Positions 27,608-34,476 of a DNA stretch of 34,476 nt are shown here, in pieces (within the stretch, counting starts at the first letter, position 1; each line of letters begins with the position of its first letter). The notes beneath the pieces are model-generated. The model was not told the DNA's origin. It did not search any database and saw only the letters and a list, made by a program, of their open reading frames with translations. Position numbers and translations under genes: made by a program. Location of the stretch: NCBI GenBank assembly GCA_018058095.1, contig JAGPCO010000079.1, positions 1 to 34,476 of the forward strand, given 5' to 3'. Origin of the DNA: Kofleriaceae bacterium. GTDB taxonomy: Bacteria > Myxococcota_A > Polyangia > Haliangiales > Haliangiaceae.

Positions 27608-28582
27608 ATGAAGACCCTGACCGAGTTTTCCAACGTGATGCTGCGCCGCGCGGCGGCGGCGATGTCGGCCAAGACGGCCGAGGGCGTGGCCGCCGAGGCG
27701 CTGGCCGAGGCCATCGCGACCGACCTGGCGGTGCCGGCCGATCGCGCCGCCCGCCTGATCGAGGCGCTCGAGGTCGTCGCCGGCGACCTCGACAACGCCC
27801 GCCTGGTCCGGGTGTTCCAGGGTGAGAAGGGCCCGTTCGGCGCGGTCGCCAAGGGCGAGTTCCACTACGTCATCGACCGGGTCAAGACCGGCGGCGGCGC
27901 CCGCCGCGACGACGACCGCGGCGCCCGGCGCGGCGGCGGTGGTGATCGCGGTCGCGGTGGTGATCGCGGCCGCGGCGGTGGCGGCGGTGGTGGTGGTCCC
28001 GGTGGTGGTGGTGGTGGTGATCGCGGCCCGGCCAAGCCGCGTGGCCTCGGCTCGCTCAAGCCGCCGGGTGATCGCGGCCCGAGCGAGCGCAAGGACGACG
28101 ATCGTGAGCACCGCGGTGAGGTGCCCCGGGCCGGTCTGGGCTGGGTGCTGACCGCCGCTCCGCGTGATCCCCGCGGCCCCGGTCGCGGTGGCCCGGGCGG
28201 GCGCGGCAAGCCGGGTGGTCGGCGTGGCCCGGGTGGCCCCGGCGGCGGGCCGGGCGGGCGTGGCCCGGGTGGCGGCCCCGGCGGTGGTGGCCCCGGCGGT
28301 GGTCGTGGCCCGGGTGGCCCTCGCGGCGAGCCGCGGTTTGGCCCCGACGGCCAGCGCCTTGGCCCCGACGGCACCCCGTTCGATCCGAACCGCGCCCGTG
28401 GCCCGCGGGGCCCGCGCGGCCCGGGTGGCCCGGGTGGTGGCGGTCGTGGCCCGGGCGGCGGCGGTGGTGGGCCCCGCCCGCCTCGCCCACAGCCGCCGGT
28501 GAATACCGGGGCCGCGCCGGCCGTCGAAGCCGCACCTCCGCCCGCCCCCGAGGCGCAGGTCGCCGACGACTCGAAGGCGTGA
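27608..28582 (+). CDS. RGG/PGG-rich low-complexity protein with small N-terminal helical domain
   Basis: 324 residues. The first 92 residues look folded and helical (TLTEFSNVMLRRAAAAMSAK, LAVPADRAARLIEALEVVAG, ending GEFHYVIDRVKTGGG). The rest is almost entirely Gly, Arg, Pro and Asp: RGGGGDRGRGGDRGRGG-type RGG boxes, a short insert with EVPRAGLGWVLTAAPRD, long GPGG runs and the motif GPDGQRLGPDGTPFDPN, ending in a Pro/Ala/Glu tail. RGG boxes usually bind RNA and can drive condensates. A GPDGQ motif also occurs in the Arg-rich protein at the window start. Codon use favours GGT, giving GGTGGT runs in the DNA. No named family was recognised. A TAAGTA hexamer 9 bases before the start may be its -10. 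Confidence 0.8.
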   Translation: MKTLTEFSNVMLRRAAAAMSAKTAEGVAAEALAEAIATDLAVPADRAARLIEALEVVAGDLDNARLVRVFQGEKGPFGAVAKGEFHYVIDRVKTGGGARRDDDRGARRGGGGDRGRGGDRGRGGGGGGGGPGGGGGGDRGPAKPRGLGSLKPPGDRGPSERKDDDREHRGEVPRAGLGWVLTAAPRDPRGPGRGGPGGRGKPGGRRGPGGPGGGPGGRGPGGGPGGGGPGGGRGPGGPRGEPRFGPDGQRLGPDGTPFDPNRARGPRGPRGPGGPGGGGRGPGGGGGGPRPPRPQPPVNTGAAPAVEAAPPPAPEAQVADDSKA

Positions 28583-28695
28583 GTACTCGGGGGGCTGGCT
28601 CGGCCCAGGGCCAGCATCAGCAACAATCCGCTCGCGCCTGGTGTCTTCCCGGCGCTAGGCTGCCCTCAGCCCCCCCGCGTCCCCCCGAGGTCCCC

Positions 28696-29181
28696 ATGAA
28701 GCGCATCGTCCCCACCGTCCTGCTGCTGGTTGCCCTGGTCGCCCTGCCGGGCCTGGCCGAGGCCGACCTGTCGAAGAAGGTCATCGCCAGCTTCAAGGGC
28801 CAGATCATCGTGTCGGACGCGCCGCTGCCCGAGGGCGGCAAGAACGACAAGGCGACCATCGCCGCCATCAAGAAGGCGCAGGTCACCGCGGTCAAGGGCA
28901 CACCCAACGGCTCGGACGTGATCGTCTGGCAGTGGCACTACACCGCGTTCCTCAAGCAGCTCGGCGCCAGCAACCTCAAGTTCGAGTTCTACAGCGGCGA
29001 CAAGTACGTCGCCGACAAGCGCCTCGAGGGCGTCGACCCCAAGGACCCGGTCCTCGAGGGTGACCTCACCATCGACGAGGACGAGGGCCCGGCCAAGGGC
29101 AAGACCTACACGGTCAAGCTGGTGGCGGTGAAGGGCTCGAAAGAGGTGGTGGTGGCGACGACGAGCCTGGCCCTCAACTGA
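28696..29181 (+). CDS. Small exported protein, unknown function
   Basis: 161 residues. The start is set by GAGG 6 bases before the ATG at 28696. The signal peptide (MKRIVPTVLLLVALVALPGL) ends in AEA-D, a type I cleavage site, so the product should be free in the periplasm or secreted. The mature part is Lys/Asp-rich with alternating strands (KFEFYSGDKYVADKRL, LEGDLTIDEDEGPAKGKTY, KEVVVATTSLALN), like a small beta-sandwich. Such proteins are frequent in myxobacterial genomes, but the role is not known. The upstream 113 bases hold a GCTGGC/GCCAGC hairpin (28594-28615). The gene is convergent with the TPR protein gene, 25 bases apart. Confidence 0.8.
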   Translation: MKRIVPTVLLLVALVALPGLAEADLSKKVIASFKGQIIVSDAPLPEGGKNDKATIAAIKKAQVTAVKGTPNGSDVIVWQWHYTAFLKQLGASNLKFEFYSGDKYVADKRLEGVDPKDPVLEGDLTIDEDEGPAKGKTYTVKLVAVKGSKEVVVATTSLALN

Positions 29182-29206
29182 GCGTCGGCGCCGCGCGCGC
29201 CCGCGC

Positions 29207-31273
29207 TCACACCACCACGGTCGGCCGGCGCCGGCGCCAGCACACCAGCGCGAGCACGGCCAGGCCGGTCAGCACCAGGCCGGCGCCGATCGCCGGCCAG
29301 CGCAGGCCAGGCGCGGGCCCGAACCGGCGCGCCCGGTCGAACTCCGGCGCCGGGCACTCGTCGGCGAAGGTGACCGCGAAGTCGACCGCCGGGCCGCGGT
29401 CGACGTACCGCTGGTACAGGGCGGCGACCCGGTCATCGTCGACGTTGCGGACGTAGCGGGCGGCGTGGCACAGGGTGGCGGCGAAGGCCTGGCTGCGCTC
29501 CGGCAGCAGGTCGGCCGCGGCCTCGGCCAGGAGGGAGGCGACGACGCGGTAGTGGTACCGCGCGCCGACGGATGGCGCCGTCGCCAGCAGCCGGGCTCGC
29601 TCGCCGGGGTGGACGAACGCCGCGTCGGCGGCGACCGGCGGGATGCAGCCTTCGGGTTCGATCCCGCCGCCCGGGTCGAACCCGAGCGGCGTCGTGCACG
29701 TCGTCTCGGGCGCGTAGCTGCCGCCCCACAGCGCCCAGTCGGGCGCGTGCTCGGTGCCCATCAGCTCCATGCCCGAGCGCCGGGTGATGGCCGCGGCGGT
29801 GAACAGCGCCTCGGCGCGCACGAAGCGATCGGCGGCGTGGGCCGCGGCGGCGTGGGCCGCCGCCAGCGTGTCGAGCTCGGCTCGCAGCGGCGGCGCGAAG
29901 TACGGCGCCGCCTCGGCGTGCCGGCCGAGCCGGACCAGCCGGTGCGCCAGCGTGCGCGCCAGCGGGTCGGCGGCCCACGGCTCGGCGGTGAGGGTCGCCG
30001 CCGGCGCCGGCGCCAGCGCGCGCAGCTCGTCGATGGTGAGCAGGCGATCGGCCAGGCGGGCCAGGTCGATCGACGACACCGGGCCGTCGGTGGTGGTGCC
30101 GAGGGCGTGGCGGGTGGCGGACGAGAAGTCACCCACGGCGGTGGCCAGCACCATGCGCTCGCCCTGGATCCTGGCCAGGCCGAGCCGGTCGCCGGTCTGG
30201 GCGCAGCCCGCCTCGACCGCGGCCAGGAGCGGCGCGGCCGGGGCGGTGGCGCCCCGGCGCAGGTGCAGCTTGGCCGCGACCCACTGCGCCAGCAGGCCGC
30301 GCCCGCCGGCGGCGAGGCGCGCGGCATCGGCCCAGTCGCCGGCGCGGTAGGTGATGGCGGCCAGGTACTCGCCGGCCGGGTCGGCGGCCTCGGGGTAGGT
30401 CACGGACCAGCGCAGCTCACCGCGCAGCTCGTCGGCCGCCGCCTCGGTCAGCTCGCCGGCCCGGGTGTACAGGTAGGCGGCGAGCAGGCGACGGGCGACC
30501 GGGTCGGCCAGGAGCTCGCCGTCGCCGCGCAGGGGGCGATCCTCGGCGGTCACGATCGCCCGCGCCACCTCGAGCAGGGAGGCGGCGCCGCTCATGCTGC
30601 CGCGCGCGGCCTGCTCGGCGTACAGGTGGATGGCGGCGATCTCATCGGACGGACTCGAGCCGAGGCGCTCGTCGTAGGCGGCGGCGCGCCGGTGCACCGC
30701 GGCCTCCTCGCCGAGGGAGGCCATGGCCAGGCCGAGGTCGTCGGCGAAGCCGGCCCGCGCCAGCGCCCGCACCTGCTGGAAGTACGTGATGGCCAGGTCG
30801 TGACGGCTGGTGTGGATGCGCCCCAGCATGTACGCGGCCCAGGTCGAGCGGTGCGCGCGCGCCGCCGCCGGCAGGGCCAGGAGCGTGTTGAAGGCGGCGA
30901 TGGCGTCGTCCGACTCGCCGCGGTGGAAGGCCTCGGCGCCGCGCTGGTACAGCGCGCGCTCCTCGGCGCCGCCGCGGTCGCGCACGCCGTCGGGCTCGCC
31001 GACGACCTCGGGCGGCAAGGGGTCGCGCGGCGCCGGCACCAGCCGGCCGGCCTCGACCAGGAACTCGCCCTCGCGCAGGTCGAGCAAGGTGGCGGCGCGG
31101 TCGCGCAGGTACTCGACCGGGAAGTCGGGGCCGCAGGCGTGAGCGGGACGCGCCGGCGTGGTGATGAGCGCGGCGGCGAGGATGGGCATGGCCGCGCTGG
31201 CCAGCCGGCGCGCGGCGCGGGCGCGCCCACGAGCGGGGGTCGACACGTTCACGGGCTCACTCGACATGGACAT
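29207..31273 (-). CDS. TPR-type exported protein with C-terminal membrane anchor
   Basis: 688 residues. The signal peptide (LASAAMPILAAALITTPARPAHA) is followed directly by CGPDFPVEYLRDRA. The Cys-Gly-Pro-Asp-Phe start is typical of a family of large helical-repeat proteins. The body is all helix with Ala-rich pairs such as ALYQRGAEAFHRGESDDAIA and YMLGRIHTSRHDLAITYFQQ, the TPR pattern. A Cys-containing loop (TTCTTPLGFDPGGGIEPEGC) lies in the last third. The C-terminus GLVLTGLAVLALVCWRRRRP is a single membrane helix with a basic stop-transfer tail. The start ATG (31273, or 31267) overlaps the end of the DUF3142-like gene, so the two are one operon. A role in envelope assembly is possible. Confidence 0.82.
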   Translation of the reverse strand: MSMSSEPVNVSTPARGRARAARRLASAAMPILAAALITTPARPAHACGPDFPVEYLRDRAATLLDLREGEFLVEAGRLVPAPRDPLPPEVVGEPDGVRDRGGAEERALYQRGAEAFHRGESDDAIAAFNTLLALPAAARAHRSTWAAYMLGRIHTSRHDLAITYFQQVRALARAGFADDLGLAMASLGEEAAVHRRAAAYDERLGSSPSDEIAAIHLYAEQAARGSMSGAASLLEVARAIVTAEDRPLRGDGELLADPVARRLLAAYLYTRAGELTEAAADELRGELRWSVTYPEAADPAGEYLAAITYRAGDWADAARLAAGGRGLLAQWVAAKLHLRRGATAPAAPLLAAVEAGCAQTGDRLGLARIQGERMVLATAVGDFSSATRHALGTTTDGPVSSIDLARLADRLLTIDELRALAPAPAATLTAEPWAADPLARTLAHRLVRLGRHAEAAPYFAPPLRAELDTLAAAHAAAAHAADRFVRAEALFTAAAITRRSGMELMGTEHAPDWALWGGSYAPETTCTTPLGFDPGGGIEPEGCIPPVAADAAFVHPGERARLLATAPSVGARYHYRVVASLLAEAAADLLPERSQAFAATLCHAARYVRNVDDDRVAALYQRYVDRGPAVDFAVTFADECPAPEFDRARRFGPAPGLRWPAIGAGLVLTGLAVLALVCWRRRRPTVVV

Positions 31274-32462
31274 GGAGCTCCTGGCCGGTGACCCAGCCGA
31301 TGGTGAGGCGGGCCCCGGCCGGCAGCACGCGCCGCGGCGGAGCCCACGACAGGGCCGTCGATGACGGGACGGAGGACGGCGCCGGGTGGTACCCGGCGAT
31401 GGCGTCGGCGGCGGTGATGCGGCCGCTCAGGTGGACGATCGGCAGCGGGGCCGGCGCCAGGCCGGGGTTGTGGACGACCACGTCGCGCGCCGCCCCAGCC
31501 TCCGCCGCCGGCGCGAGCGTGGCGATGGCCTGGCTTGGCGCGGGGGCGTGGCCGGCCATGACCGCGGCCAGGGTCTGGGCCGACCACGCGTCACGGTCGC
31601 CGTCGACCGGGAGGCGGAACCACACCACGCCGACCAGCCCGGGCACCGGCGCCACCGCCAGCGCGCGCACCAGGGTCGACACGGCCGCCGGGTCGGCGGC
31701 CCGGACCACGCCACCGACCCGGACCTGGTAGGTCGGCAGCGCCACCCGCAACGCCGGCGCCGGCGCGGTCGACGCCAGCACCGACGCCATCCGGCCCAGG
31801 TCGGCCAGGGCCTGGTCCGGCGCGAACAACACCGGGGCGCGCACCGCGTGGACTTGCACCACCACCTCGTCGACGCCGGCGGCCAGCGCCGGCAGCGCGG
31901 GCGCCGCGGCCCAGGTCGGCAGCGCGGTGATCGACAGGCCGAGGCCGGCCGCCGCCAGCGCCGGCCGCTGCGCGGCCAGCCAGGCCGCGTAGTCGCCGAC
32001 GGCCGCGGTGGCCGCGTCGTGATCGACCTCGACCGCCCGCACCGGCACGCCGGCGGCGCGCCAGCGCGCGGCCAGCGCCAGCGCCGGCGCCAGCGTGAGC
32101 GCCCCGGGCAGGCGGCTACCGTCGATCCGCACCACCAGGGTGACCGGCCGACCGGCCGCGGCCAGGCTGGCCGGATCGACCGCCACGACCACCGGCGCGG
32201 CGCCATCGCGCTCCAGCTCGAGGGCGAGCACGCGCAGCCCGCTCAGCGCCGGCGGCGCGGCGGCCACGCTGGCGCGGACCGCCGGCGTCCAGGCCCGCTG
32301 CCAGACGTAGGCGTCGTGGTGGAGGGTGGCGGGCGCCGCCGTCGCCACCCCAGGCCCACCGTTCGGAGCGGGCGTCGGCGCCGGCCCGGCGCAGGCCAGC
32401 ACGAGCGCGGCCACGATGACCACCACGCATGGCGTGGTGTCCCTGCTGATGGCGACGCGCAT
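31257..32462 (-). CDS. DUF3142-like lipoprotein (TIM-barrel-like)
   Basis: 401 residues from the ATG at 32462; the frame extends to a GTG at 32498 that would place a charged extension before the signal peptide. The lipobox is LVLACAG. The mature part starts with HHDAYVWQRAWTPAVRASVA, the characteristic opening of DUF3142 proteins. A series of beta/alpha units follows (VTLVVRIDGS, VRAVEVDHDA, GLSITALPTWA, VDEVVVQVHAV, LRVALPTYQV, LVGVVWFRLPVDGD) as in a glycosidase-like barrel. The last 80 residues form a beta domain. It overlaps the TPR gene downstream. A carbohydrate-active role is inferred from the fold only. Confidence 0.8.
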   Translation of the reverse strand: MRVAISRDTTPCVVVIVAALVLACAGPAPTPAPNGGPGVATAAPATLHHDAYVWQRAWTPAVRASVAAAPPALSGLRVLALELERDGAAPVVVAVDPASLAAAGRPVTLVVRIDGSRLPGALTLAPALALAARWRAAGVPVRAVEVDHDAATAAVGDYAAWLAAQRPALAAAGLGLSITALPTWAAAPALPALAAGVDEVVVQVHAVRAPVLFAPDQALADLGRMASVLASTAPAPALRVALPTYQVRVGGVVRAADPAAVSTLVRALAVAPVPGLVGVVWFRLPVDGDRDAWSAQTLAAVMAGHAPAPSQAIATLAPAAEAGAARDVVVHNPGLAPAPLPIVHLSGRITAADAIAGYHPAPSSVPSSTALSWAPPRRVLPAGARLTIGWVTGQELHVHVE

Positions 32463-32498
32463 GACTCCCCGTCGCACGAACGCGCGGGCCACCGCCAC

Positions 32499-32527
32499 TA
32501 TTTCGCGCGCGCGGTCGGCGCGAAATA
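32499..32527. promoter_or_regulatory. Operator-like perfect dyad in divergent promoter region
   Basis: TATTTCGCGC (32499-32508) and GCGCGAAATA (32518-32527) are perfect 10-base inverted arms with a 9-base spacer. They sit in the 119-base gap between the divergent DUF3142-like and reductase genes, 36 bases from one start and 54 from the other, a fitting place for a shared regulator site. Confidence 0.5.
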
Positions 32528-32567
32528 TTCCGCCGGGTCGACGTTCGCGCCAGCGCCACCGCTCGCG

Positions 32568-32573
32568 TACCGT
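32568..32573 (+). promoter_or_regulatory. Candidate -10 element (TACCGT), leaderless start
   Basis: TACCGT lies 8 bases before the ATG at 32582, with TTCGCG 18 bases further upstream as a weak -35. No Shine-Dalgarno sequence is present. Confidence 0.4.
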
Positions 32574-32581
32574 CCCGCCCC

Positions 32582-33451
32582 ATGATCGCCCTGCTCGGCA
32601 CCGGCCTCCTGGGAACTGGCTTCACCCGCGCGCTGCGCCGCCGCGGCGAGGCGGTGACGGTGTGGAACCGCACGCCCGCCAAGGCGGCGGCGCTGGCCGA
32701 GGTCGGGGCGATCGTCGCGGCCGACCCGGCCGCCGCGGTGCGCGGCGCCAGCCGGGTCCACCTGGTGCTGTCGGACGACGACGCGGTCGACGCCGTGCTC
32801 GAGGCGGCCCGGCCGGCGCTGGCCGGGGACGTGCTGGTGATCGATCACACCACCACCAGCGCGACCGGGACCCGGGCCCGGGCCGAGCGCTGGGCCAGCC
32901 GCGGCGTCGCCTTCCTGCACGCCCCGGTGTTCATGGGGCCGCAACACGCGCACGACAGCACCGGCCTCATGATGGTGTCGGGCGCCCCGGCGCTGGTGGA
33001 TCGGGCTCGCCCGCACCTGACGACCATGACCGGGTCGCTGATCGAGCTCGGGCCGGGCGCCGACACCGCGGCCGGCTACAAGCTGCTGGGGAACCTGTTC
33101 TTGATGTTCCTCACCTCGGGCCTGGCCGACCTGCTCATGCTGGCCGGCGCGGTCGGGCTCAGCCCCGACGACGCGGCCCGCCTGCTGCAGTTCTTCAACC
33201 CTGGCGGCAGCGTGGCCGGCCGGCTGGCGCGCATGAGCAGCGGCGACTACACCGAGCCGTCGTGGCAGCTCGAGACCGCGCGCAAGGACGCCCGCCTGAT
33301 GCTGGAGGAGGCGGCCCGAGCCGGCCGCCCGCTCGCGGTCCTGCCGGCCATCGCCGCCCGCATGGACCACGTGCTGGCGACCGGCGCCGGCGCGCTCGAC
33401 TGGACCGTGCTCGGGCGCGACGCCCTGGCCGCCGGCCCGGTGCGACCATGA
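32582..33451 (+). CDS. Beta-hydroxyacid dehydrogenase-like NAD(P)-dependent reductase
   Basis: 289 residues. The Rossmann motif is LGTGLLGTGFTRALRRRG, followed by VWNRTPAKAAAL, whose Arg suggests NADP(H) preference. HLVLSDDDAVDAVL, VLVIDHTTTSATGTR and APVFMGPQHA match the family order. The catalytic Lys is in AGYKLLGNLFLMF. The C-terminal helical domain (GGSVAGRLARMSSGDYTEPS) is of the NAD-binding_11 type. Relatives include 3-hydroxyisobutyrate dehydrogenase and glyoxylate/succinic semialdehyde reductase; His in GPQHAHDS, in place of the usual Gly-rich substrate loop, leaves the substrate open. The stop overlaps the nitroreductase start by 4 bases. Confidence 0.88.
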   Translation: MIALLGTGLLGTGFTRALRRRGEAVTVWNRTPAKAAALAEVGAIVAADPAAAVRGASRVHLVLSDDDAVDAVLEAARPALAGDVLVIDHTTTSATGTRARAERWASRGVAFLHAPVFMGPQHAHDSTGLMMVSGAPALVDRARPHLTTMTGSLIELGPGADTAAGYKLLGNLFLMFLTSGLADLLMLAGAVGLSPDDAARLLQFFNPGGSVAGRLARMSSGDYTEPSWQLETARKDARLMLEEAARAGRPLAVLPAIAARMDHVLATGAGALDWTVLGRDALAAGPVRP

Positions 33452-34128
33452 GCGACAGCTATCGCCCGGTGCCGCTGCGGTACCCGCGCCGGCTGCCGAC
33501 CGAGATGGTCGCGGCGGCGCGCGCCTTCGCCGACGCCATGGCGACGCGGCGATCGGTCCGGCACTTCTCGCCCGAGCCGTTCCCGCTCGAGATCGTCGAT
33601 GACGCCATCCGCGCCGCCGCCAGCGCGCCGTCGGGTGCGCACCAGCAGCCGTGGACCTTCGTGGTCGTGACCGACCCGACGCTCAAGCAGCAGCTCCGGG
33701 CCGCCGCCGAGGAGGAGGAGCGCGTCAGCTACGCCGGCCGCATGTCGGAGGAGTGGCGGGCGGCGCTCGCCCCGCTCGGGACCGACTGGGAGAAGACCCA
33801 CCTGACCGACGCTCCGGCGGTGATCGTGGTGTTCGCCCAGCCGTACCGGATGGGGCCGGGCGCCGACGGCGCCCTGGTCAAGCGCAAGCACTACTACGTC
33901 GACGAGTCGGTCGGCATCGCGGTCGGCCTCCTCCTGGCCACGCTGCACCTGGCCGGCCTGGCGACCCTGACCCACACCCCCAGCCCGATGGGCTTCCTGC
34001 GTCAGCTGCTCGGCCGGCCCGACCACGAGCGGGCGTTCGTCGTGATCCCGGTCGGCTATCCCGCCGCGGGCGCCGAGGTTCCGGACCTGGTCCGCAAGCC
34101 GCTGGCCGAGGTCCTGGTCCGCCGCTGA
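33448..34128 (+). CDS. Nitroreductase family flavoprotein, iodotyrosine-deiodinase type
   Basis: 226 residues. FMN-binding residues are in RRSVRHFS and APSGAHQQPWTF. The segment EEEERVSYAGRMSEEWRAAL followed by WEKTHLTDAPAVIVVF matches the mobile lid of iodotyrosine deiodinase and its bacterial relatives, where Glu, Tyr and Lys hold the halotyrosine zwitterion; all three are available here. YYVDESVGIAVGLLLATLH, THTPSPMGFL and VGYPAAGAEVPDLVRK complete the subfamily pattern. Bacterial members reductively dehalogenate halogenated tyrosines. It is translationally coupled to the reductase upstream and followed after 9 bases by a MATE transporter. Confidence 0.88.
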   Translation: MSDSYRPVPLRYPRRLPTEMVAAARAFADAMATRRSVRHFSPEPFPLEIVDDAIRAAASAPSGAHQQPWTFVVVTDPTLKQQLRAAAEEEERVSYAGRMSEEWRAALAPLGTDWEKTHLTDAPAVIVVFAQPYRMGPGADGALVKRKHYYVDESVGIAVGLLLATLHLAGLATLTHTPSPMGFLRQLLGRPDHERAFVVIPVGYPAAGAEVPDLVRKPLAEVLVRR

Positions 34129-34137
34129 GGCGCGCGC

Positions 34138-34476
34138 ATGAGCACCTCGTCCGCCATTCGCGCCGCTCGCCGACGCGGGCCCTCGGGCCCGACCCGGGCC
34201 GAGCTGCGCCTTCAGCTCGCGCTGGCGGCGCCGCTGGCGCTGCAGCAGATCGGCCTGCAGCTGATGGGCGCGGTCGACACCGCCCTGCTCGGCCGCTACC
34301 ACCCCGACGCGCTGGCCGGCTCCGGCGTGGCCAACGCGCTGGTGTTTGCAATCACCTGCATCGGCATGGGCGTGGTCATGGGGCTCGACGCCCTGGTCCC
34401 GCAGGCGCTCGGCGCCGGCGAGCCAGGCCGAGCCCGCGCCCTCCTGCGCGACGGCGTGCGGGTGGCGATCATCATC
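34138..34476 (+). CDS. MATE family efflux transporter, 5' part
   Basis: The first 113 codons are present and the gene runs off the window. After a basic N-terminus (RAARRRGPSGPTRAELR) come the first two membrane helices with MATE patterns: APLALQQIGLQLMGAVDTAL, LGRYHPDALAGSGVANALVF, ITCIGMGVVMGLDALVPQAL and GAGEPGRARALLRDG. MATE proteins export cationic drugs or metabolites using Na+ or H+. It starts 9 bases after the nitroreductase stop, so it probably belongs to the same operon. Confidence 0.9.
   Translation, partial: MSTSSAIRAARRRGPSGPTRAELRLQLALAAPLALQQIGLQLMGAVDTALLGRYHPDALAGSGVANALVFAITCIGMGVVMGLDALVPQALGAGEPGRARALLRDGVRVAIII

Noticed and set aside
27900-28500. GGTGGT-rich DNA as a tandem repeat or CRISPR-like array
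   Set aside because: It is explained by Gly codons of the RGG/PGG protein; there are no regular spacers or repeat units.

Overview
The window is about 34.5 kb of very GC-rich bacterial DNA. Its genes are tightly packed, often with 4-base ATGA or GTGA overlaps, and many encode secreted lipoproteins. The lipoprotein load, the paired M16 peptidases, the low-complexity Gly/Pro/Arg proteins and the codon bias suggest a myxobacterium-like organism (Myxococcota, formerly Deltaproteobacteria). That placement is inferred from style; no marker gene here proves it.

Layout. 1-1140: 3' part of a protein with an acidic Asp tract followed by Arg-rich basic tracts. 1150-5547: a run of + strand genes with overlapping or close starts, encoding small membrane or PH-like proteins and then a glycoside-hydrolase-like lipoprotein. 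It ends at a hairpin shared with a convergent von Willebrand A lipoprotein (5592-6668, -). 6871-10599: a small lipoprotein and a two-gene M16 peptidase operon (one active, one lacking the zinc motif). 10624-11052 (-) is glyoxalase I, and 11119-12927 is a DEAD-box helicase with a DbpA-type RNA-binding domain. 12928-13313 is non-coding and full of inverted repeats, including three copies of one REP-like palindrome. It sits directly upstream of a RAYT/IS200-like Y1 transposase gene (13314-14129).

14156-18986 (-) is the most notable block: an NAD-linked formate dehydrogenase operon. The catalytic gene contains an in-frame TGA at exactly the active-site selenocysteine position, followed by a SECIS-like hairpin with a GGUCU loop, so it reads as a selenoprotein of 643 residues and not as two broken ORFs. 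In addition, the N-terminal Fe-S part of the catalytic subunit (2Fe-2S, two 4Fe-4S and the MopB-type 4Fe-4S) is a separate polypeptide encoded at the far end of the operon, after the NuoE-NuoF fusion subunit. The alpha subunit is therefore split and the gene order permuted.

19071-21697: TspO and an Uup-type ABC-F ATPase. 21836-29181: a row of secreted or low-complexity proteins, namely an M1-type metallopeptidase lipoprotein, a lipoprotein with two blocks of five cysteines at exact 4-residue spacing, a YXWGXW-repeat lipoprotein with an overlapping partner, an RGG/PGG-rich protein and a small periplasmic protein. 29207-32462 (-): a DUF3142-like lipoprotein and a TPR membrane protein in one operon, divergent from 32582-34476 (+), which encodes a beta-hydroxyacid-dehydrogenase-like reductase, an iodotyrosine-deiodinase-type nitroreductase and the start of a MATE transporter.

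Several transcription-unit starts carry a TAnnnT hexamer only 6-8 bases before the start codon, which suggests that leaderless transcripts are common here. No tRNA, rRNA or CRISPR array was recognised, and none of selA/B/C/D or fdhD was seen in the window.
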